From Nitrospira sp. (lineage in GTDB: Bacteria > Nitrospirota > Nitrospiria > Nitrospirales > Nitrospiraceae): DNA of 64,000 nucleotides. The stretch covers positions 992,001 through 1,056,000 of the forward strand of contig JACOEK010000001.1 of NCBI GenBank assembly GCA_024998595.1, written 5' to 3'. A program made the translations under genes and the position numbers. The notes under the pieces are model-generated. The model did no database searches. It was not told where the DNA came from and was given only the letters and a program-made list of their open reading frames with translations. How positions within the stretch are numbered: the stretch's first letter is position 1; each line of letters begins with the position of its first letter. Below are positions 21,565-30,499 of this stretch, piece after piece.

Positions 21565-23553
21565 CTACTCCAATTGAATAACGGTTTCGTCGATCTTGAC
21601 GTTGTCTCCCTCGGCGACCAGGATGGCGGTGACCCGCCCGTCCATGGGGGCTGGAACCTGGCTTTCCATTTTCATGGCCTCGATGATCAGGAGCGGATCT
21701 CCCGTTTTCACCTGGGCGCCATCCGTTACCAGGACCTTCACCACACGGCCGGGCATGGGCGGGGCGACATCACCAGGTTTCGTCGGCCGGGGGCGTTTCG
21801 GCTTTGAGGTGCTGCCGGCCGCGGGGGATTCCGGCACACCCGCCAAAACCTCCTGCAGCGGTTCGAGGGAGACTTCCTGCAACCGGTCGTTGACGCGGAT
21901 GTAGTAGGGCTTGCGGCCGTCGGTGGTGCGGCCTGAGCCCGAGACGACGACATGGTAATTCTCGCCGTGCACGGTAATGTTGAATTCGGCCGGGGCCAGA
22001 TGGAGATCGTGTGCCACGGCGGGACCCTTGGTATCGGTCGGGTCCAGCGGCTCCGGTTGAAGGGCGCCCTGTTCACGTGCTTCAAAGAAATCCCGCGCAA
22101 TCGCAGGAAACAGGGCGAACGACAGTTGGTCTTCCAGTGTCGTGGCGGATTCGGGCATGTCTTTTTTAAGCTTTTCAAACTCTGATTCCAGCCGATCCGC
22201 AGGACGGCCTTTCACGGGTTCTTCATCCCCGATAGCCCGTGCCATGATTTCCTTATCGAGCGGGCCGGGGGCGCGGCCGTAGAGGCCGAGGAAGTAGTTC
22301 TTGGTTTCCGTCGTGATGACTTTGTAGCGCTCGCCCTGTTCGCCGGTGAGCACGTTGAGCGTGGCCTGCGTCCCGACGATTTGGCTGGTCGGCGTGACGA
22401 GCGGAGGATAGCCCATGTCTTTGCGGACACGGGGAATTTCGTCCATGACTTCCTTCATCCGGTCGAGCGCATTTTGTTCCGCCAATTGCGCGGCCAGATT
22501 GGACAGCATGCCGCCGGGAATTTGGGAGGTCAGAATCTCCGCGTCCACCCCTGTGAAGTCGCTTTCGAATTGCCGGTACTTGCGACGTACCGTCCGGAAA
22601 TGCTCCGCGATGGGCTGAAGATCTTGCAGATCCAGTTGGCTGTCGTACGGGGTGCCGCGCAGGGCCGCCACCATCGATTCGGTCGGCGGATGCGAAGCCC
22701 CTCCCGCCAGCGGGGAAATGGATGTGTCCAAAAGATCGAGCCCCGCCATCACGGCCATCAGGGCCGTCATGGTGCCCATGCCCGAGGTGTAGTGGGAGTG
22801 CAGATGGATAGGCACGCGAACCGCTGCTTTCAAACTCTTGACCAACCGGTAGGCATCCATGGGCGCCAGCAGCCCGGCCATATCCTTGATGCAAATCGTA
22901 TCGGCACCTAGATCTTCAAGGCGTTTCCCCATCGTGACGAATCCATCCAGGCGATGCACGGGACTCGTCGTGTAGGAAATCGCCGCTTCCACGTGTTTCT
23001 CGCAGGCTTTGACTTCTCGGATGGCCCGCTCCAGATTGCGAACATCGTTGAGCGCATCGAAAATGCGGAAGACGTCGATGCCGTTAAATGCCGAGCGTTC
23101 GATAAACTTCTCTAGCACGTCGTCGGCATAGTGGCGATACCCGACGAGGTTCTGACCGCGCAACAACATTTGCAGCTTCGTCTTGGGCATTGCCGCGCGG
23201 AGTGCGCGCAGCCGCTCCCAGGGATCTTCTTTGAGGAACCGAAGGCAGGTATCGAAGGTGGCGCCGCCCCAGACTTCCAAGGACCAGAATCCCACGGCGT
23301 CCAGTTTTTGGGCGATGGGCAGCATGTCCTCGGTGCGCATCCTGGTCGCCAGCAGGCATTGATGTCCGTCGCGCAAGGCGACCTCGGTCATCAATAGCTT
23401 CTTCCCGGGCGCCGGGGTCACGCGGAACTCAGGGCTCACCGACTGCGGAGCCTGGACGGCGCGTGAGGTGGACGGTCGAACGGATTTCGCAGGCGCTTTC
23501 TTCTTCACAGGACTTTTCGTCGGGGCGATTTTCTTCGTCTTTTTCGTTGCCAT
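21565..23553 (-). CDS. pycB: pyruvate carboxylase subunit B / oxaloacetate decarboxylase alpha-type carboxyltransferase with biotinyl domain
   Basis: VALRDGHQCLLATRMRTEDMLPIA...CIKDMAGLLAP...; C-terminal IIEAMKMESQVPAP biotinylation site. Confidence 0.92.
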   Translation of the reverse strand: MATKKTKKIAPTKSPVKKKAPAKSVRPSTSRAVQAPQSVSPEFRVTPAPGKKLLMTEVALRDGHQCLLATRMRTEDMLPIAQKLDAVGFWSLEVWGGATFDTCLRFLKEDPWERLRALRAAMPKTKLQMLLRGQNLVGYRHYADDVLEKFIERSAFNGIDVFRIFDALNDVRNLERAIREVKACEKHVEAAISYTTSPVHRLDGFVTMGKRLEDLGADTICIKDMAGLLAPMDAYRLVKSLKAAVRVPIHLHSHYTSGMGTMTALMAVMAGLDLLDTSISPLAGGASHPPTESMVAALRGTPYDSQLDLQDLQPIAEHFRTVRRKYRQFESDFTGVDAEILTSQIPGGMLSNLAAQLAEQNALDRMKEVMDEIPRVRKDMGYPPLVTPTSQIVGTQATLNVLTGEQGERYKVITTETKNYFLGLYGRAPGPLDKEIMARAIGDEEPVKGRPADRLESEFEKLKKDMPESATTLEDQLSFALFPAIARDFFEAREQGALQPEPLDPTDTKGPAVAHDLHLAPAEFNITVHGENYHVVVSGSGRTTDGRKPYYIRVNDRLQEVSLEPLQEVLAGVPESPAAGSTSKPKRPRPTKPGDVAPPMPGRVVKVLVTDGAQVKTGDPLLIIEAMKMESQVPAPMDGRVTAILVAEGDNVKIDETVIQLE

Positions 23554-23624
23554 GCTGACGGCCTCGGGGCGGCGGAATCGCTCGCGTAACAGGGTTGAGG
23601 TGGTGCTGCCTGGTGGCTGAGAGG

Positions 23625-25043
23625 TCAGAGTCCTTCGTAGGCGGCAATCGCTGCGGAGATCGCCAGCACCAGGTCCTCAGGCTCCTCGGATTCTTCGTAT
23701 TGATACAGGTCCGGGTGGGTCTCCAGGTAGGAGGTATCGAATCGTCCTGCCTGGAAATCCTGTTCCATCATCACGTTCTTCATGAAAGGAATGGTCGTTT
23801 TCACGCCACGTAAGACGTATTCCTCGAGCGAGCGCCGCATGCGGCTGACCGCTTCCTCCCAGGTCCGTCCACGCACGGTGAGTTTTGCCAGTAAGGCATC
23901 GTAGTAGGGGGGAATCGTGTAATCGCGATAGACCGCGCCGTCGATACGGACCCCGATGCCGCCGGGTGAAAGATAGGCGGTAATGGTGCCGGTGCAGGGC
24001 ATGAAATTATTCCGCGGATCCTCGGCGTTGATGCGGCATTGAATCGCATGGCCTTGCAGCGTGACATCCTTTTGCCGGATCTCCAACGGTTTGCCCGCCG
24101 CGATGGAGATTTGATTGCGAACGATGTCGATCGCCGTGATCTGTTCCGTGACCGTATGTTCGACCTGCAACCGGGGATTCATCTCCATGAAATAGAAGCG
24201 ACCCTCGTGGTCGAGGAGGAACTCGACGGTGCCGGCATTGTCGTAGTGCACGGCTTTCGCGATGGCAATGGCGGCCTCACCCATCTGCGCGCGCAATTTT
24301 GGGGTTAGAACGAGCGAAGGGGCGATTTCAATCAGCTTCTGGTGGCGGCGCTGGATCGAGCAGTCCCGTTCTCCCAAATGGATGATGTTGCCGTGTTTAT
24401 CGCCCAGGATTTGAAACTCGATATGGTGCGGCCGTTCAATGTATTTCTCGATGAAGATACTGCCGTCGCCGAAGGCCGCGAGCGCTTCTCGTGCCGCGAC
24501 TTCCATATTCTCGCGCAATTCCTGGTCGGAACGAACGACTCGAAGTCCGCGTCCCCCGCCGCCGGCGCTGGCCTTGATCATGACCGGATAGCCGATGCGG
24601 TTGGTGAACTCCAGGGCTTCTTCGACGGTGGTGATGCCGCCTTCGGTTCCAGGGACGATCGGGAGGCCTGCCTGCTGCGCGATCTGGCGAGCCTTGACCT
24701 TGCTGCCCATCAGATCGATCGTTTCCGGAGAGGGGCCGATGAAGGTGATCCCGGAGGTGTGGCAGAGTCGGGCAAATTTGGCGTTTTCCGAGAGGAACCC
24801 GTATCCGGGGTGGATCGCGTCGGCGCCGATGCGTTTCGCAATCTCTACGATCTGTTTTCCGTCGAGAAAGCCTTTGACGGGCCCCGGCCCTACGAGATAG
24901 GACTCGTCGGCCTTCTTGACGTAGATGCCGGAGGAGTCAGCCTCGGAATAGATCGCCGCTGTCGCGATGTTGAGTTCGCGGCAGCCGCGGATGATGCGCA
25001 TGGCGATTTCGCCACGGTTGGCAATAAGGATCTTCCGGAACAT
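23625..25043 (-). CDS. pycA: biotin carboxylase subunit (pyruvate or acetyl-CoA carboxylase)
   Basis: MFRKILIANRGEIAMRIIRGCRELNIATAAIYSEADSSG; next to pycB. Confidence 0.93.
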   Translation of the reverse strand: MFRKILIANRGEIAMRIIRGCRELNIATAAIYSEADSSGIYVKKADESYLVGPGPVKGFLDGKQIVEIAKRIGADAIHPGYGFLSENAKFARLCHTSGITFIGPSPETIDLMGSKVKARQIAQQAGLPIVPGTEGGITTVEEALEFTNRIGYPVMIKASAGGGGRGLRVVRSDQELRENMEVAAREALAAFGDGSIFIEKYIERPHHIEFQILGDKHGNIIHLGERDCSIQRRHQKLIEIAPSLVLTPKLRAQMGEAAIAIAKAVHYDNAGTVEFLLDHEGRFYFMEMNPRLQVEHTVTEQITAIDIVRNQISIAAGKPLEIRQKDVTLQGHAIQCRINAEDPRNNFMPCTGTITAYLSPGGIGVRIDGAVYRDYTIPPYYDALLAKLTVRGRTWEEAVSRMRRSLEEYVLRGVKTTIPFMKNVMMEQDFQAGRFDTSYLETHPDLYQYEESEEPEDLVLAISAAIAAYEGL

Positions 25044-25178
25044 GCTGAGCTTGCGCGAGGTTTGGAGCCGGAGCTCACCTCTGGTTCGCCTCCCAAAAAG
25101 ATCGCGTAACCTAGCATAGGGTCAAGAGAGTTGTCGAGACGACGGAGGGTGAAATGGCGAATCCGGCAGGCGCCAATC

Positions 25179-25203
25179 GGCAGGAGGCGGAGAGCCTCCT
25201 GCC
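25179..25203. terminator. hairpin downstream of the minus-strand IPT/TIG gene
   Basis: GGCAGGAGGC-ggaga-GCCTCCTGCC perfect 10-bp stem. Confidence 0.65.
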
Positions 25204-25213
25204 ACGGAAGTGT

Positions 25214-25669
25214 TTACTTGGCTTGAATGAGGAGCGGCTTCGACTGAGCACTGCCTCCGCCGGCTACCACGATAATGAATGACATGCCCGCTTTCGCGTC
25301 CGGCACGACGGCTTCAATCGTCGTCTCATTGACGAACTGGTACTCGATCTTATCCTTCGGCGCCGCGCTGAAGGTCACCCCGTGGAAACATTCTTTGCTG
25401 CCGAAGTTTTCGCCTTTGATTACGACTTTTTCGCCGGGTTTCGCCTCATCCGGCTCCACCTTGCCGATGGAGGGGCGTTTCGAACGATCACACACCGGGT
25501 CTTTCTCGAGTTTGGAGGTATCGGACCCCTTAATCGATTCGGTACTGAACATTGTATAGCCGGCGCCTTCTACCATCGCCCCTTCCTGGGCCTGGCCTGA
25601 AGAGACGGCAATACAGAGCATGCCTGAAACAATTGCGGAGCCAAGGGCAACAGTCATAAATGTGCGCAT
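25214..25669 (-). CDS. exported IPT/TIG-like domain protein
   Basis: Signal peptide; PSIGKVEPDEAKPGEKVVIKGENFGSKE. Confidence 0.7.
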   Translation of the reverse strand: MRTFMTVALGSAIVSGMLCIAVSSGQAQEGAMVEGAGYTMFSTESIKGSDTSKLEKDPVCDRSKRPSIGKVEPDEAKPGEKVVIKGENFGSKECFHGVTFSAAPKDKIEYQFVNETTIEAVVPDAKAGMSFIIVVAGGGSAQSKPLLIQAK

Positions 25670-25681
25670 GAAAGCCTCCTA

Positions 25682-26515
25682 TTAGGGAGATGATGTCTTC
25701 GGGAGCGGCGTATAAGACTCGCTGATGATTTTCTGCCCCTCATCGGACAGGGCAAACTGTTCAAAGGCGGCCACGAGCGGATCGGCTTCGTTATTCGAAA
25801 TCAAGAGGATCGGTCGGCGTAACGCATACCGGCCGTCCTTGACCGTCGGCGTTTCGGGTTCGATCTTATCGACCGGCAGCAAGCGTACCGGCACACCGGA
25901 GGCGACGGCTTCCAAGGCTTGGCCGAGGGATAAATAGGTGACGGCAGAATTGGGCGGGAGGGTCCCGGCGATGGTTTTGATGACCTTCTCGTCCTTCGCG
26001 ATCACTTTGGTCGTATCGGGAATTTTGCCCGCAATGCCGAGGAGTTGCTCAAAGGCGTCGCGATTGTTTTCGTTGCGGGGCCTGTCGATGAGCAGCACCC
26101 TGGTATCCGGTCCGCCCAGGTCGGCCCAGAGTTTATATTTTCCCGAAAAGAGGTCGGCGACCTCCTGCTTGGTGACTTCCTTCGTGAAGTTCGAGCGATG
26201 GACCATGATAGCAATGCCGTCCCAGGCGATCTGGACGGAGCGCAACCCGTCAGCCGAGGCTCCGGTGACGGCGATGTGCGCCTGCTTGGTTTTCACCATG
26301 TCGAGAGGTTTGGAGTTGTCGTCCCAGACGACATCGATATAGGCGCGGGGGTTGGCTTTTTCGAACGCGTGAGCCAGCGATTCCATCACGCGCTGCTCGG
26401 GTCCATGACCTGCGATCACCATGGATCCGGCGACTTCGGCTGAGGCGGGCAGCTCGAAAAGAATGAGGAATGCGGCACAAAGCAAGGCGCTGATACGGGA
26501 ATACATGCTGAACAA
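25682..26515 (-). CDS. PstS-like phosphate-type substrate-binding protein
   Basis: Signal peptide; MVIAGHGPEQRVMESLAHAFEKANPRAYIDVVWDDNS...HRSNFTKEVTKQEVADLFSGKYKLWADLGG. Confidence 0.78.
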   Translation of the reverse strand: MFSMYSRISALLCAAFLILFELPASAEVAGSMVIAGHGPEQRVMESLAHAFEKANPRAYIDVVWDDNSKPLDMVKTKQAHIAVTGASADGLRSVQIAWDGIAIMVHRSNFTKEVTKQEVADLFSGKYKLWADLGGPDTRVLLIDRPRNENNRDAFEQLLGIAGKIPDTTKVIAKDEKVIKTIAGTLPPNSAVTYLSLGQALEAVASGVPVRLLPVDKIEPETPTVKDGRYALRRPILLISNNEADPLVAAFEQFALSDEGQKIISESYTPLPKTSSP

Positions 26516-26609
26516 TTCTCCCTATCGCCCCTGAGCCGCCTCCGGAGGGCATCTCGTGGCGCGGCAGGCCCGGGGCGGCAGTTCCCGTCCCCTCACGCGA
26601 CCGTTCCGC

Positions 26610-26921
26610 TTAGGAGTCGGGGCTATCCGTCGGGGTCACAGCTCCGGACATCATCTCCGGCGACACATCTACTCGTTTGCCCATGGCGGGAGGAAGTTTT
26701 GAGAAGCGATCCATGCGTTCATTCAGCATGTCGTACGCCTTGATTTCCTCAAACCCTGGCTTATGGCTGCCTTTGACCTTCGAGGCGAAGGCGGACAATA
26801 TCCGGGTTGCCCCGATGTTATTGCACTTGGGGCATGTCGTATCTTCCGGCCGCGCATGAACGGATTGGGTGGCCTCGAACTGATGAGTACACTGTTCGCA
26901 GCGATATTCGTAAACCGGCAT
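26610..26921 (-). CDS. FmdB-family zinc ribbon protein
   Basis: MPVYEYRCEQCTHQFEATQSV...TTCPKCNN. Confidence 0.9.
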   Translation of the reverse strand: MPVYEYRCEQCTHQFEATQSVHARPEDTTCPKCNNIGATRILSAFASKVKGSHKPGFEEIKAYDMLNERMDRFSKLPPAMGKRVDVSPEMMSGAVTPTDSPDS

Positions 26922-27003
26922 TGCCGACTCCTTCAGGCTGGCGCTCCATGGCCCACCCCCTGACGGGTTGAGCGAGATAAAGCGATTCTCTATTTGGAAA
27001 CGC

Positions 27004-27033
27004 TTGACCCTCTGCGTAGCTTTGAACTATTGT
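27004..27033 (+). promoter_or_regulatory. sigma-70 type promoter for the 58-aa ORF
   Basis: TTGACC-N18-TATTGT. Confidence 0.45.
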
Positions 27034-27082
27034 ACCGAATCTATGTGTTGAAACGCGAGCTACAATTGAAGGAGCGGTTGAA

Positions 27083-27259
27083 ATGCCCCTGTTAATCCGG
27101 AAGTACAAAGGTAGTGGTGGAGTTATGCAGGAAGAGCGCATCGATGATCCGGATCGGATCGAGCGGTACATGCGTCTCTTCGAAGAGAAGGACGTCAAGA
27201 AGCTGGAAACCGGCGTCAAGACCGTGATCGAGAAGGACGAGTGGCAGCTCCTGCCCTAG
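27083..27259 (+). CDS. small hypothetical protein (58 aa)
   Basis: MPLLIRKYKGSGGVMQEERIDDPDRIERYMRLFEEKDVKKLETGVKTVIEKDEWQLLP; AAGGAG RBS 8 nt upstream. Confidence 0.65.
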   Translation: MPLLIRKYKGSGGVMQEERIDDPDRIERYMRLFEEKDVKKLETGVKTVIEKDEWQLLP

Positions 27260-27407
27260 CGCGTACCTCCTGGGTTCATCCCACAATGTATATGTGTTGC
27301 CGTCGCGGGTCGTTGCGGCTTGATGCGTTCTGCGCATTGCTCTCTCCGAGAGGTGCGTGATAGGGTTGGGCTGCGGCGGTCCTGACGACGGAATTTGACG
27401 GGGTACC

Positions 27408-27611
27408 ATGGTCTATTGGATCCACATTGCTCGCGCGATTGATCGAGTCACGCTTCATCGGGACCGTTGTTCGGAAGTGCCTTCCAGCGTCTCCAGTAGC
27501 GATTTCTGGGAAGGCGGCTGGTTCGACTATCCCGACAAGGACCGCGCGCTCGCCGCGATGGAGCAGGCCGGGACCACCGATGAGCGCAAGTGCGCGCTCT
27601 GCAAACCCTAA
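27408..27611 (+). CDS. small hypothetical protein with C-terminal CxxC
   Basis: MVYWIHIARAIDRVTLHRDRCSEVP...WFDYPDKDRALAAMEQAGTTDERKCALCKP. Confidence 0.6.
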   Translation: MVYWIHIARAIDRVTLHRDRCSEVPSSVSSSDFWEGGWFDYPDKDRALAAMEQAGTTDERKCALCKP

Positions 27612-27707
27612 TCGCGTTCACGAGAGTGTTCTGAGCCGATCGATCCACACTGGTCCAGATTCGCGCCGGATCTGGTTCATCACGCAGCACTTCTCATTCG
27701 CCTGACC

Positions 27708-28586
27708 ATGCCTCAACTCGCGCTCCTCCTCACAACGTTTGTGTGGGGCGCAACGTTTCCTGCCACCAAGGCCGCCCTCGAACAAATCACTCCACTGTCG
27801 TTTCTGTTTCTGCGGTTTTTTCTCGGCCTGCTTATGGTCTTCGCGGTCCTGTTCCTGATGCGCCGTAAACTGACGGCCGATGCCGCGATGATGCGGATGA
27901 GTCTCATCGCAAGTCTTTGGCTGTTTCTCGGGTATGTCTTGCAGACGGTGGGACTGCATTTGACGACTGCCTCCAACTCGGCGTTTATCACGGTGCTGTA
28001 TGTCGTGTTCGTTCCCCTGTATCTGCGTCGCCTGAACAGCCATACCTGGGTCTCAATCGGGATTGCGTTGCTCGGGCTGTGGCTTCTCGTCAAGCCGACG
28101 GCCTCCGCCAATCTTGGTGACCTGCTGACTCTCGGGAGCGCCGCCGCGTTTGCCGCGCACATGGTGTGCCTGGAGCGGTACACCAGAACCACTGACGCCG
28201 TATCGTTGTTCGCCTGGCAATTGGCCATGATGACCGTGGCCATGCTGGGCGCGATGTGGTGGGAACAGCCGACGCCGGCCATGTTCGAGCCAAGCCGTGT
28301 GTTGGTGTTGGGCCTTGTCGTCACCGGAGTTCTGGCCACTGGAGCGTTTGCCGTGCAGATGTGGGCGCAGCAACTACTGCCCGCACAACAAGTCGCGTTA
28401 TTGTTCGCGGTGGAACCGGCCATCGCCGCCTGGCTCGCATGGTATTTCCTGGGAGAAAATCTGGATGCGCAAGGATGGTTCGGCAGCGCGATGATCCTAG
28501 GCGGTGTGCTGCTCGGATCGCGGGTGCCTGGTGAGATGGCTCAGGCATCGCCGAAGTCTGTGGTGGTGGGTACAGAGGGAAGGTGA
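27708..28586 (+). CDS. DMT-family (EamA) transporter
   Basis: FVWGATFPATKAALEQITPLSFLFLRFFLG; 10 hydrophobic helices. Confidence 0.9.
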   Translation: MPQLALLLTTFVWGATFPATKAALEQITPLSFLFLRFFLGLLMVFAVLFLMRRKLTADAAMMRMSLIASLWLFLGYVLQTVGLHLTTASNSAFITVLYVVFVPLYLRRLNSHTWVSIGIALLGLWLLVKPTASANLGDLLTLGSAAAFAAHMVCLERYTRTTDAVSLFAWQLAMMTVAMLGAMWWEQPTPAMFEPSRVLVLGLVVTGVLATGAFAVQMWAQQLLPAQQVALLFAVEPAIAAWLAWYFLGENLDAQGWFGSAMILGGVLLGSRVPGEMAQASPKSVVVGTEGR

Positions 28587-28587
28587 T

Positions 28588-29058
28588 ATGGCTCAAAAGT
28601 TTGGAAACAGCCGATGGGTGGAAGAGGGATTTCTCGACAACCGACAGGACGGCACGGTGGTCGGGCGAATCACGTTTGCGGTTCTCGGCGCGATCGATTT
28701 TTATCTTGCGGGTAATTGCCGGGGAGAAATTTCCGGCAAGGTCATCCGGTTTAAAAACAGCCGGTTCGCCGACGAGGACCTTGCCGGTCAGGTGCTTGGT
28801 GATGTTGAAAATCCGCAGGTCGGAGATGCCAGCCTGATCTCGTTCGATCCCCATCCCCATCTGGTGCCCCATCCGTACATCGAATGGTTTTCAATGCGAA
28901 AAAATCACTATCGCATCGAGCTGATACCGGAGGATGCCTGGATCGCGACGGAGGCGGAGGTAGCTGGGATCGATGCGGTGAGCCGTGCAATCCGCGATCG
29001 GTTGGCGCCGCAGTACGGCAGTAAGGCTACCTCGGCAGATGAGTCGGATTGGATATAA
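28588..29058 (+). CDS. hypothetical protein
   Basis: Internal start of ORF 28504..29058, MAQKFGNSRWVEEGFLDNRQDGTVVG, adjacent to the upstream stop with GAAGG RBS. Confidence 0.65.
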   Translation: MAQKFGNSRWVEEGFLDNRQDGTVVGRITFAVLGAIDFYLAGNCRGEISGKVIRFKNSRFADEDLAGQVLGDVENPQVGDASLISFDPHPHLVPHPYIEWFSMRKNHYRIELIPEDAWIATEAEVAGIDAVSRAIRDRLAPQYGSKATSADESDWI

Positions 29059-29066
29059 GGACGGTT

Positions 29067-29097
29067 GCGGGGGCGGGCCGTGAATGGCTGCCCCCGC
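29067..29097. terminator. bidirectional hairpin between convergent genes
   Basis: GCGGGGGC...GCCCCCGC followed by TTT. Confidence 0.7.
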
Positions 29098-29103
29098 TTT
29101 CAA

Positions 29104-30123
29104 TCAGGCGAGTTTGCTTTTACCTTCTCGAACGTGTGCGGGCACTTCGCGGATATCCCATATCAGTCCTACCGCCTGCAGGGCGCGGAGCATGTAGTAG
29201 GTGATGTCGATTTCCCACCAGTAGAACCCCTGCCGGGTTGAGGCGGCATAGTAGTGGTGATTGTTGTGCCAGCCTTCGCCGAGGGTGATCATGGCAAGAA
29301 TGAAATTGTTCTTGCTGTCGTCTCCCGTCTTGTAGCGCTGCGATCCGTACACGTGGGAGAGTGAATTGATCGTGCAGGTGCCGTGGAGCAGGGCAACGGT
29401 CGAGACGAAGAAGCCCCAGATCAGCATTTGCGGACCATTGGTGCCGAGTCCCGGCGCATAGGCTTCCAGCAACTTGCCCAGTCCGAACATGCCGAATCCA
29501 CAGATCGTCGGCACTAGGGTATCGAAGCGATCCAGAAAGCGCAGTTCGGGAAACTTGGCAAAATCGCCGATGCTCTTCAGCCGCGGTGGAAAGAACTTCT
29601 TTGAGCTGATCCAGCCGATGTGAGCCCACAGAAATCCGCCCTGACGCACCGAGTGCGTATCTTCGGGTTTGTCCGAATAGATGTGATGGTGGCGATGATG
29701 GCCGGCCCACCAGAGGGGGCCGCGTTGGGCGCACGACGATCCAAGCAGCGCAAAGGCAAATTGACAGGCGCGGGACGTTTTAAATGTTCGATGGGAGAAG
29801 TACCGGTGGTACCACCCGGTGATGGCGAACATGCGCACGAAGTAAAAGGCGGCGCACACGCCGACCGCCACCCAGCTCCACCCGACGATAAATACGCCGA
29901 GACAGATCAAGTGGACCGTGATAAGGGGAATGGCCCGCAGCCAGTCGACGGTGGCGGGGGCAGCATCAGTCTTCATGTTTTCGATGCCGGCCCAAGAATC
30001 AAACCAGTGCATAACCGTCAGCCAGGGTGTGTGGCTCGTGGCCTGGGCTACCGCAGGTTGTTCGTCGGGTTTGGACAGCTCACCGTTTTCGGGTAAGGTG
30101 AGCGGATGCAGATCACTACTCAT
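29104..30123 (-). CDS. acyl-CoA / fatty acid desaturase
   Basis: GWYHRYFSHRTFKT, GHHRHHHIYSD, EGWHNNHHYY His boxes; start MSSDLHPLTLP inside ORF to 30183. Confidence 0.92.
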   Translation of the reverse strand: MSSDLHPLTLPENGELSKPDEQPAVAQATSHTPWLTVMHWFDSWAGIENMKTDAAPATVDWLRAIPLITVHLICLGVFIVGWSWVAVGVCAAFYFVRMFAITGWYHRYFSHRTFKTSRACQFAFALLGSSCAQRGPLWWAGHHRHHHIYSDKPEDTHSVRQGGFLWAHIGWISSKKFFPPRLKSIGDFAKFPELRFLDRFDTLVPTICGFGMFGLGKLLEAYAPGLGTNGPQMLIWGFFVSTVALLHGTCTINSLSHVYGSQRYKTGDDSKNNFILAMITLGEGWHNNHHYYAASTRQGFYWWEIDITYYMLRALQAVGLIWDIREVPAHVREGKSKLA

Positions 30124-30459
30124 GCCACCTCCACAGTTGTGTGAAATAGGATGCGGTACCGAGGAGTCGCGCCGCCGTTGCACTCGCGTGACGTAATCGT
30201 TGCGGCGCTTGCGAATGATGCGATGGGGCAGGCCGCTGATGTTCGGATGGTGTCGATGAATGAGCGTCTATACTCAGCTTTCAAGACACGTGGGACCATT
30301 ATACACAGATTCGCAAGAAAATGTCGTGAGATTTTTTGGCTTACGCGGCGGAATCGATGCTCGCAACCAGCCTATGGAGGAATTGGACCATTCCCTGCTG
30401 CGTCAGAGGCCGCCATTAAGACCAGAGAGCCTTGGTGATGGACCGCCGCGCAAGATTGT

Positions 30460-30489
30460 TTGACTCTGTTCGGATCGGCCCTCTAAAAT
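30460..30489 (+). promoter_or_regulatory. sigma-70 promoter of hemE
   Basis: TTGACT (30460-30465)-N18-TAAAAT (30484-30489). Confidence 0.65.
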
Positions 30490-30499
30490 GCGCCCCATT

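Noticed and set aside
28504-28587. Upstream part of ORF 28504..29058
   Set aside because: Overlaps the transporter CDS; the internal ATG 28588 with RBS is the better start.
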